Of a DNA stretch of 64,000 nucleotides, positions 57,069 through 64,000 are shown one piece after another. Where the stretch lies: the NCBI RefSeq assembly GCF_011386835.1, contig NC_088792.1:46924882-46988881 (forward strand), in the 5' to 3' direction. Made by a program: the position numbers and the translations under genes. The stretch's first letter is position 1. Every line of letters begins with the position of its first letter. The notes beneath the pieces were generated by a model. That model did not search any database and was not told where the DNA came from. It worked only from the letters and a program-made list of their open reading frames with translations. Source of the stretch: Chrysemys picta bellii. Taxonomy: Eukaryota > Chordata > Testudines > Emydidae.

Positions 57069-57983
57069 TGTGACAGACCCAGACCAGTGGGGTACAGCAG
57101 TCTGGTAGAGGGCAAATATACTGGTCACTGGATGAGTAGTTTTCTGTTCCCTGAGTGACAGAGCAGGGGCTGCATTACAGTAATCAGGAACCTGCTAGAA
57201 CCAGTTAAGGCAGGCTGCCTAATTAGGACACCAGGAGCCAATTAAGAAGAAGCTTCTAGAATCAATTAAGGCAGGCTAATAAGGGCACCTGGGTTTTAAA
57301 AAGGAGCTCACCGCAATTTGTGGTAGGAGTGTAAGGAGCTGGGAGCAAGAGGTGCAAAGAGCTGAGAGGGTGTGCTGCTGGAGGACTGAGGAGCACAAGC
57401 ATTATCAGACACCAGGAGGAAGGTCCTGTGTTGAGAATAAGGAAGGTGTTTGGAGGAGACCATGGGTACATCTTCACTTACCGGAGGGTCCGGCGGCAGG
57501 CAATCGATGTTCTGGGATCGATCCCGGAAGTGCTCGCCGTCAATGCCGGTACTCCAGCTCGGTGAGAGGAGTACGCGGCATTGATGGGGGAGCCTCCGTG
57601 CCGCGTCTGGACCTGCGGTAAGTTCGGACTAAGGTACTTCGAATTCAGCTACGTTATTAATGTAGCTGAATTTGCGTACCTTAGTCCGAAGTGGGACTTA
57701 GTGGGGACCAGGCCCATGTGGAAGTAGCCCAGGGAGTTGTAGCTGTCATACAGCTGTTACAGGAGGCACTATAGACAGCTGCAGTCCACAGGGCCCTGGG
57801 CTGGAACCTGGAGTAGAGGGCAGGCCCAGGTTCCCCCCAAACCTCCCAATTGACCTGGACTGTGGGTTCTCCCAGAGGGGAAGGTCTCTGGGCTGTTCCC
57901 CAACCCATGTGGTGAATCTCTGAGGCAAGAAAATCTGCCAATAAGCACAGGACCCACCAAGATAGAGGAGGAACTTTGTCACA
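57069..57983 (+). mobile_element. Gypsy solo LTR with GTAT target duplication
   Basis: Starts TGTGACAGACCCAGACCAG and ends GAACTTTGTCACA, flanked by GTAT at 57065-57068 and 57984-57987. The sequence (CTGGTAGAGGGCAAATATAC, CCCTGAGTGACAGAGCAGGG) is one I associate with an abundant turtle Gypsy LTR. A MITE interrupts it at about 57465-57712. There is no internal coding region, so it is a solo LTR. Confidence 0.9.
57465..57712. mobile_element. MITE with near-perfect internal palindrome
   Basis: Inserted in the Gypsy solo LTR. The left end is GGGTACATCTTCACTTACCG. It contains arms TTCGGACTAAGGTACTTCGA (57623 on) and ATTTGCGTACCTTAGTCCGA A (to 57690) that form a strong hairpin around GTTATTAAT. 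The ends are approximate and the target duplication is uncertain. Confidence 0.72.
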
Positions 57984-58802
57984 GTATGTATACATTTGCA
58001 ATTACATAATGGGCTGTTGCTGGGTGATGGTGATGGTTGGTACCAATAGGCTGGCGCTGCCTGGGGGTGGTGCTGCGTTGCCTAGGGCTGGGTGCGGAGC
58101 TGGGCTCTGGGTTCAGGGGTGCCTGGCTCACAGGAGCTGGGCTCAGGGATGTGGGGAGATGGGGTCAGGGGGTGCCTGGCTCAGAAGGGCTGGGCTCGGA
58201 GCTGGGGGTCAGGGCTGTTTGGGGGATGGGGTGGAGGGGTGCCCAGCCGCTTATCCCCTCTCCCAGGAGCCTCTGACATACTTGTGGGAGCGCCTGCAGG
58301 GCCCAGGGGCTGGGGCAAATTGCCCCACTTGCCCCCCCGCCTTCTGGGCGGCCCTGAACTCAGATACTGGGTATGACAGAGGCTGGAGCAGGGAGAGGGG
58401 GGTACTGGGGCAGCTCAGCTTTGTAGGCTGCCATCCTCTCCAGCTGCCCACTCACAAGGGGAGCAGGAGTAGGGACCAGCCAAGGACCAAGGGGGCAGGA
58501 GCACAGGCGCCTGAGGCCGAGCTGTGTGGGGAAGCGCTTACCTTGCCCAACGCAGGGGTGTTGGGGTTCTCTTTCTTCCTCCGCTCCACCAGACCGCCAC
58601 CTGAGGCTCTTTTCTTCTCTGTGCCCCCCTCTAGGGCTGACCATGCAGGCTGAGCCAGGAGGCAGCCGCCCCTTTCCTCCAGAAGCCCTGCTGAGTTGCA
58701 CCTGTCGCCGGGCTCGTGCCACGTGCCGTAAGCAGAGCTGCGGGGCTCTGCCCAGCCGCCGGCGCCCCCACCGGCAATGACAGGAATCGCATGGGATAGA
58801 GT

Positions 58803-58945
58803 GGCCGCTGCACTGGGAGGGAGAGGGAGTCTGAGCCGCTGGCAGGCAGCCCAGGGGTTCCCCTGTGTCCGCGTGCCGCCGGCAGGGGAACCCCTGGGCT
58901 GCCTGCTGGCAGCTCAGACTCCATCTCCCTCCCAGCGCAGCGGCC
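58803..58945. repeat. GC-rich hairpin, arms about 63 bp
   Basis: The left arm (GGCCGCTGCACTGGGAGG to GGGTTCCCCTG, 58803-58865) pairs with the right arm (CAGGGGAACCCCTGGGCTGC to GCAGCGGCC, 58882-58945) with only a few mismatches and a 16-base loop (TGTCCGCGTGCCGCCGG-like). It lies inside the outer hAT element, and is part of the element rather than a host structure. Confidence 0.85.
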
Positions 58946-59297
58946 GCTGGAACGCTTTAAAAAAAAAATTGGGGCCACCGCTTTTTGGCGTCCCCAAAAC
59001 TTGGCGCCCTAGGCAACCACCTAGTTGGCCTAAATGGTAGCACCAGCCCTGACTAGTTTGGAATGTGAGGATGTGACCATACACTTCCCAGTTTATGGCT
59101 GCCTCTGCTGCTTAGCCGAAGGCCTTCGCCTAAGAACCAGGCCTCAGACTGTCACAGTAAAAGAAGGCCCTTACACAGACAACAGTAATCTTAATTCTTT
59201 CTTTTATACCTCTATAACTAGCTAAGTAATAAAAAATACACCTAAATTCTTAAAGTATAGGCCTTTAGAAACAGGCCTAAATATCTATATCCTAACA

Positions 59298-59542
59298 GCC
59301 TGGGGTTTGGGATTGAACTATTGGCTCAGCCCCTGCCTAGGGGCCTGAGCTCCTGACTGTTTGTTTGCTGCTCCGCCCTGACCCAGGGCCTGGGTTCCTA
59401 TTGAACTAGTGGCTTAGCCCCTGCTTAAGGGCCTGAGCCCCTGACTGGTTGTTTACTGCCCTGCCCTGACCCAGGGCCTGGGCTCATAGTGAACTATTGC
59501 GAGGCGGTGGGATACCCTACAGCCCCGCAGAGGGATGAGCCT
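59298..59542 (+). mobile_element. Gypsy 3' remnant with 88-bp tandem repeats
   Basis: Two 88-bp units (59313-59400 and 59401-59488, TTGAACTA.TGGCT.AGCCC, then GGGCCTGAGC and CTGACCCAGGGCCTGGG) and the start of a third at 59489, leading into GCGAGGCGGTGGGATACCCT ACAGCCCCGC (59498 on). That phrase matches the family X LTR start at 49449-49492 over about 45 bp with few differences, then similarity stops. It would mark the other side of the family X insertion, with most of its 3' LTR lost. Confidence 0.6.
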
Positions 59543-61390
59543 CGGACGAGCCCTTCTACGCTTCCTCTATCCTCCTCTAAAGGATCTAACCTCACATCTG
59601 CTATGGATCTCACTGGAGACTGCAATGGTACCATAGGATGAAGAGAAATAAAGGGTGAGAAGGATCTATCCAGAGATCCTATAGGAGTCTTAGGCAGAGG
59701 AGGCATAGAAGGGTCCAGAGAAAAACTAACAATCTTCTCTGCTTTTCTCCTCTTTTCAGGTGACAACAAAGCAGATCCTAGAACTGGGGAAGATTATCTC
59801 TTCCTCATTTGCCAGATTTCTGTCAGATCTGAGGAATGCTCAGGCACAAAAAGGTGTGATATCAGCCACCACCGTTAACATCCTCTTTGGATCTGAAGAG
59901 GATCCCAGAACAAAACCAGAGGTCAGAACCAATGCCACAAGCCTGGAAAGTACTGGATCCAATGAATACTCAGCCACACAACACTGGACTTTGAGGGAGA
60001 ACCCAGAACCGATTTGTGTTTCAAAATCGGAATCATAAAGGCTATGTCAGAATAATATATCTGATACATCTGATGTGAAAGGCACTATTAGCAGTGCTAG
60101 ATCCATTTTCTCCCTCAGCTTCTTCTTCAGAACTGATACAGTTGGAACTGACAGGGCTTTTAGGTTCCTTAGCAGGCAGTTGGCCCTTGACAGCTTTAAC
60201 CAAAGGATTGGAATCTGGCACCACAAAGACCCCAACAACTTGAAACTCTTAGCCTTCCTGGAGGAAGCCACCAGAGCCAAAACAGGCCTCTTGGTTTTCA
60301 GATCTCATGAATCCTCTGGAACCAGATGGCTTAGTAGGAAGAGCTTTCTTAAGCAGAAGCACCTGAAGTCTGTTCTGCCTCTCCATGCATGCTCTGGGTG
60401 TGGAAGTCCAGCAAATAGAACACCCAGAAGAAGAGTGTCCTTCTCCCAGTCACATAAGGCACCTAACATGTTCATCTGAAGCCAGGAAGTGTCAGGAATG
60501 AAGACCTCAGCTGTGCTTGCCCAGTCATGCAATGAGGGCAGCTGGGCCACAGCAGAACCACCTGATTGGCTATGGCAGTTAGGTGGCTTGCTCTTAAGCC
60601 CACAGCTGCAGAGGAGCAGTGGCTGCTCAACACACATGCCTGGGGATTCTCTGCCTCCCTGCTTCTGCTTGCTCCGTCACCACTCCAGCCTAGATCCTGA
60701 TCTGCATCCAGCCTTGTTCCAGTCCTGTCCCAGCCTTGCTCCTGCCTTCCTTTCCTTTTGGTAATCTGGTTCTAACCCTTGGCTCAGATTCCTGGCTCTG
60801 GCATTCAGACTTTGACTACAGTTCTGACACTTGGTCTTGGTCCCAACTCTGTCTAGACCCTTGGCTCTGGCATTTGGACTCTGACTTCAGTTCTAACCTT
60901 CAGCTCCGATCCCTGGTTCTAACTCTGGTTTGTCCTTGGGCTTTGGCATTTGGACTCCAACCACTAGGCCTGACTGCCTACAACCCAGTTTCCTGACAGG
61001 AAGACAGGTGAGCACAAAGCACATCTCTTTAAAGATCAGCTGCTTCTTCTTCTGCAGTTGCACTATCACACACTGAACTGCCTTATGAAACTATATTAAA
61101 CTATCAATATTATACTAAACTATAATTAAAACTACCTTATACTAATAACTATAACAAGGCACTAACTGGAGAAAAAGCCTGGATCTGTCTGGCACAGCAG
61201 CTGGAAGAAACTGAGGTGGTTGAAGGTGCAATGCCCCCCTTATACAGCCTCACCCTCAAAACGTTCTAAAACACTGAGGGAAGAGATGGGAGGAGGTACA
61301 CGTGTTCCAAAAGGCACGGTGTGGAGAAGATTCTACCATCAGGCGGTGCCATACCCATAAATGGGAAAATGCAGAGCTATTCAAAGAACT
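59543..61390 (-). pseudogene. Decayed DIRS gag, N-terminal half and terminus
   Basis: Minus strand: a degenerate Ser/Pro-rich gag-like stretch (IGSLDRSFSPFISLHPMVPL, 59690-59560). Farther upstream, around 60500-60300, is a decayed cysteine cluster (HPEHAWRGRTDFRCFCLRKL) that resembles a DIRS gag N-terminus. The sequence near 61340-61390 (CCCATAAATGGGAAAATGCA GAGCTATTCAAAGAACTGCC) resembles the outer DIRS terminus. 60780-60960 holds degenerate CTTGGCTCTGGCATTTGGAC repeats. With 48390-49440 it appears to be one old DIRS copy split by the nest. Confidence 0.55.
60768..60960 (+). repeat. Degenerate tandem repeats rich in TTGGCTCTGGCATT
   Basis: Several copies of CCTTGGCTCTGGCATTTGGA-like units with spacing of about 60 bases (60775-60960), C/T-rich on the plus strand. 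It lies within or beside the decayed DIRS gag; its origin is unknown. Confidence 0.6.
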
Positions 61391-61399
61391 GCCAATAAT

Positions 61400-62804
61400 C
61401 CTACTTGAATGTATTTCTGTACTGAAATTAATAAAATAAGGGACAGATATGGAGGGCTTAGGATGGGGGTTAATTAGCATTGTTTGTTCTGAAAATTCCA
61501 TGTGCTCCATGGCTTATATGTGCTGTATTGTTCCTTACTGTGTGCCCTGAATACCCAGAACTATACCACCTATGTGGTTCCTACCTAGAAGTATGAGCAG
61601 CACACGGTATCATCAAGCAATATGTGCACACACAGGAAGCCACTAGTGGTATTCAGGTGAGACTGTCTACCAAAGACTATTTCAGTGACTGCATCTGCTT
61701 CTTCGTGGTTATGCTGCTTCAGGCAAAATCTGAGACCAGTTTTCAAAACTTTTGGTGCAGTTTCTCATGGTGCAACGGGAACAGTGTGTCTGTCTGCAGC
61801 ATATGTGATAGTGGGTGTAAGCAAACAAAGTGATTTGTTTGTCATCTGCCAAGCTGGATGCCTTTTGGTATGTCTACACAGCAAAGAAAAACCCGCAGCT
61901 GGCCAGTGCCAACTGACTCATGCTTGTGGGGCTTTGACTGTGAAGCTATCTGATTGCTGTGCAGGCTTCTGGCCTCAGACTGGAGCCCAAGCTCTAGGAT
62001 CCTTTGGGATGGGAGGGTTCTTCAAGCTGGGGTATAGCCTGAGCTGAGTACACAGCAATGAAACAGTCCTGCAGCCCGAGCCCTGTGAGCCCGAGTCAGC
62101 TGGCAGGGGCCAGCTACAGGTTTTTCTTTGCTGCATAGACATACCCTATGAGTGTTTTTTAACAGTATGTATATCCACTTTCTTCACCACTTCTCCAGGG
62201 CCTCCCGTCATATCTCCCAATCTTATATTGAGGCTTCTATATAATTCTTAGTTCCCATACCTGTGTGTGGGTATACCACTTCCAGGCAAAACACGGTTTT
62301 TTTGGCTTCCCTCCCACACACATTAACAGACTTTAAACAAGTGGCAAAATTATATAACCACATACTCCTTCTAAAGTTTGTCCTAAATAACCTATTAAAA
62401 TGGCGAACAAAGAATATGAAAAGTATATAATTATTCAAGAATTTAAATGTGGGAGATATCACAATAAAAGATTCATCACTTTTAGGTAAATTATTATTTT
62501 CTTGATTTCATATCTTACATGCACTGTAAGTAAATAATGTATTTTAGCTTATTAAAAAATGCTTCTTTCCCACGCCAGAAATCAAGAAAAAAAGGCATTG
62601 AAGGTTTGAGTGTTTGGGGGGAGTTTTTGGACTCAAGACATTTTGAAAAGACATACAGAACTACAAACCAACTTCTAATAAGAAACTAACCATTCAGTCT
62701 CTCAATTTACAGTACATTCAGAATGATATTTTCAGAAACAGATAATTATATCGCAAGCTTTCATCCTGTTCACAAATAAAAATGCTTTTTTATGCATCAG
62801 CTCT
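61400..62804. other. LRRD1 3' flank: MITE and AT-rich DNA
   Basis: Contains the hAT-like MITE at 61868-62145. 62160-62800 is AT-rich and probably includes the LRRD1 3'UTR; a minus-strand poly(A) signal is not clear. No other gene recognised. Confidence 0.5.
61868..62145. mobile_element. hAT-like MITE
   Basis: Ends GTATGTCTACACAGCAAAG and CTTTGCTGCATAGACATAC are inverted over about 20 bp, with a middle of GC-moderate DNA and no ORF. The TATGTCTACAC terminus is common to small DNA transposons of sauropsids. Confidence 0.75.
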
Positions 62805-62985
62805 TTAGAATTTTACTGACTGTGTGTAGAGTTTTAAAGCTTTCACTTTGTTGGTCAGGTAATGCATGCCTGTCATTGTTAATACTCTGATCAACTGATC
62901 TATCATTTCAGCAGGAGTTAGAGCTTGGTTTTCACTTTTCCAGCTCTCCAATGCCTGGAGGATTTTCTCTTCCAATACAAGAGAC
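62805..62985 (-). CDS. LRRD1: LRRD1 last coding exon (death-domain-like end)
   Basis: Acceptor TTTGTTTAG, stop TAA at 62805-62807, 181 bp. It encodes SLVLEEKILQALESWKSENQ and then ALTPAEMIDQLIRVLTMTGM HYLTNKVKALKLYTQSVKF. The spacing W-(K)-(x)-(A)LTPAEMIDQLIRVLTMTGM matches death-domain helices 3-5. Known LRRD1 has N-terminal leucine-rich repeats and a C-terminal death domain; its function is poorly known. Gene order next to CYP51A1 supports the name. Confidence 0.85.
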
Positions 62986-63199
62986 CTAAACAAAAAAAAA
63001 TAAAAATGCTACTGAGAAGATGTTTGAGAAAGTCAAAGGCTTAAATAGATGCATATGCTATATACAATATTTTGATAGTATATGTATATAACATATTTGA
63101 TTATATCACTATCACAATTGTTTATTACATGACATAAAAACAGTAACAAACTAAATTATACTAAGAATAAGACTATTTTGTAAGTTATTTGTAACTAAC
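62986..63199 (-). other. LRRD1 intron
   Basis: Short AT-rich intron; donor GTTAGT side at 63199, acceptor side TTTAG at 62986. Nothing else seen. Confidence 0.7.
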
Positions 63200-63320
63200 C
63201 TGTTATTTTCAAGAGATTTAATTTCAGCATTATTAAATTGCAGTTTCTGGCAGAAAAATTCAAAATTTTCAAAGGAAACGTTCCCAGAAATTATCTTAAA
63301 TATCTTCTGCAAAATTTTCC
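63200..63320 (-). CDS. LRRD1: LRRD1 penultimate coding exon
   Basis: Acceptor TTTATATTCAG, donor GTTAGT, 121 bp. It encodes GKILQKIFKIISGNVSFENF EFFCQKLQFNNAEIKSLENN R, joining to SLVLEEK across the splice. The sequence is the first two helices of the death domain (NVSFENFEFFCQKLQFNNAEI resembles the W/F-core and the NAEI turn). It lies in phase with the last exon. Earlier exons with the leucine-rich repeats are outside the window. Confidence 0.82.
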
Positions 63321-64000
63321 CTGAATATAAACATATTACAAGTGTTATGCTTTATCAAATGAAACTAATATAATGTATCTAACATTCACCATTTTGTACA
63401 GCTATTAATCTTTTTTTCAGTTGTGGATGCTGCTTATCTGTTACAAGACTCTGGTTATTGCAAAGACATACAGCAGCAAGAGAGTGCAGGACTGAAAACT
63501 GGCAGGTTCTTGGTATGGCACAGACAGTATTGTGACTGTAGGAGGGAGCTGACAACTGGCAGGAGGAGGAAAGGGAAAGCGCGCACACACACATATATAT
63601 CAAGGCGGGGAGCTGAGATGTGTCTGACACAGCAAATGACCAGAGACTCTCAGAAGTAGGACAAGGAGTCACGTAGGGAGTTGAGAAAAAACAGGGGGGG
63701 GGGGTTTTCATATTATTGGTACACTGGTGAAACTGTAGAACAAAACACACCAGTGAAATGAATGGGTAAGTTCATGCATCTCAATTGTTTCAGGCTGTAT
63801 TTCTAGCCATGAGGCTTTCTCACGGAGTTGGGGAAAAAGTCACGGATGAATGAAGCAGTTCACACACCTAAACACATCACTTATGTACTAATTCAATGTA
63901 CTCTGAAATCTATATGTATCGTCAGATTAGCTTGAAAGTAGGTATGCCACTTCCGGGTGCATAGTAGTCTGAGATGCAAATTTTTGGTCATTTTGTTAAG
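63321..64000 (-). other. LRRD1 intron to window edge
   Basis: AT-rich sequence with a (CA/TA)n tract near 63585-63600 and a G run near 63694. No exon, transposon end or other feature recognised. Confidence 0.55.

Larger units (their letters stand above)
56871..58356. mobile_element. Inner hAT element with perfect TSD
   Basis: Begins CAGGGCCGCCCAGAGG and ends CTTCTGGGCGGCCCTG, a nearly perfect terminal inverted repeat, flanked by AACTCAGA (56863-56870 and 58357-58364). It sits wholly inside the outer hAT element and itself carries a Gypsy solo LTR. Confidence 0.93.
56710..59051. mobile_element. Outer hAT element with perfect TSD, heavily nested
   Basis: Begins CAGGGCCGGTGCAAGG and ends GGTAGCACCAGCCCTG. 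ACTAGTTT at 56702-56709 and 59052-59059 is a perfect 8-bp target duplication. It contains an inner hAT element (56871-58356) and a GC-rich hairpin (58803-58945). No transposase is identified. Same terminal family as 37430 and 38894. Confidence 0.93.
50081..59297 (-). mobile_element. LTR interrupted by DIRS and by nested hAT elements
   Basis: On the plus strand the ends are TGTTAGGGGC (50081) and ATCCTAACA (59297), inverted TGTTAGG/CCTAACA, flanked by GCCTA (50076-50080) and GCCTG (59298-59302). Removing 50682-56593 (DIRS) and 56710-59059 (hAT plus one copy of its TSD) leaves about 960 bp. The minus orientation is suggested by an AATAAA read on the minus strand near 50180. No gag or pol lies inside, so it is a solo LTR of a retrovirus-like family; the family is not identified. 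Confidence 0.72.

Noticed and set aside
57976..58653. 225-codon plus-strand open frame
   Set aside because: It crosses the end of a Gypsy LTR, the inner hAT terminus and the outer hAT interior, so it cannot be one gene.
63580..63605. Short (CA)n(TA)n tract considered as a regulatory repeat
   Set aside because: Too short and ordinary for a vertebrate intron.
1..64000. CRISPR arrays, bacterial operons, tRNA or rRNA genes
   Set aside because: No regularly spaced direct repeats with unique spacers, no Shine-Dalgarno-led gene strings, and no cloverleaf or rRNA sequence recognised; splice structure shows a nuclear vertebrate locus.

Overview
The window is vertebrate nuclear DNA, most likely from a non-avian sauropsid and probably a turtle. 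Genes are split into short exons with GT/AG borders. The interspersed repeats are CR1 LINEs, many hAT and Tc1/mariner-like MITEs, Ty3/Gypsy and retrovirus-like LTRs, and DIRS tyrosine-recombinase retrotransposons, a mix typical of turtles. Gene order (AKAP9 forward, CYP51A1 reverse, LRRD1 reverse) matches the human 7q21.2 block as I remember it.

Layout. 307-8394 (+) holds the last seven coding exons of AKAP9, which encode the centrosome-targeting PACT end of the kinase-anchoring scaffold; its 3'UTR runs to a poly(A) signal at 8883. 10870-38264 (-) is a complete ten-exon CYP51A1 (sterol 14-alpha-demethylase, 496 codons plus stop), tail-to-tail with AKAP9. All exon phases join and every P450 signature is present. 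Its CpG-rich promoter lies around 38265-38620. 62805-63320 (-) holds the last two coding exons of LRRD1, including its death-domain-like C-terminus.

The CYP51A1 introns carry old insertions: a decayed DIRS element cut by a solo LTR (intron 5), hAT elements (introns 1, 2, 3, 4 and 9), mariner-like and CR1 relics, and in intron 2 an inverted repeat enclosing a relic of a cysteine-rich ORF.

The 24 kb between CYP51A1 and LRRD1 is almost entirely mobile DNA. It holds CR1 ORF2 relics, Gypsy integrase and RNase H fragments, a DIRS gag fragment inserted in Gypsy integrase, and at about 48.4-61.4 kb a very deep nest of insertions. Inside that nest is a young 5.9-kb DIRS element (50682-56593). Its inverted terminal repeats look identical, and its internal complementary region matches both ends. 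Its RT/RNase H/methyltransferase and tyrosine-recombinase frames are open, but gag is split by one apparent +1 shift. The reverse transcriptase gene is overlapped for about 1.9 kb by a second frame with no stop. Boundaries marked by target-site duplications (TSDs) are read directly from the sequence; repeat family names are inference, because no library search was possible.
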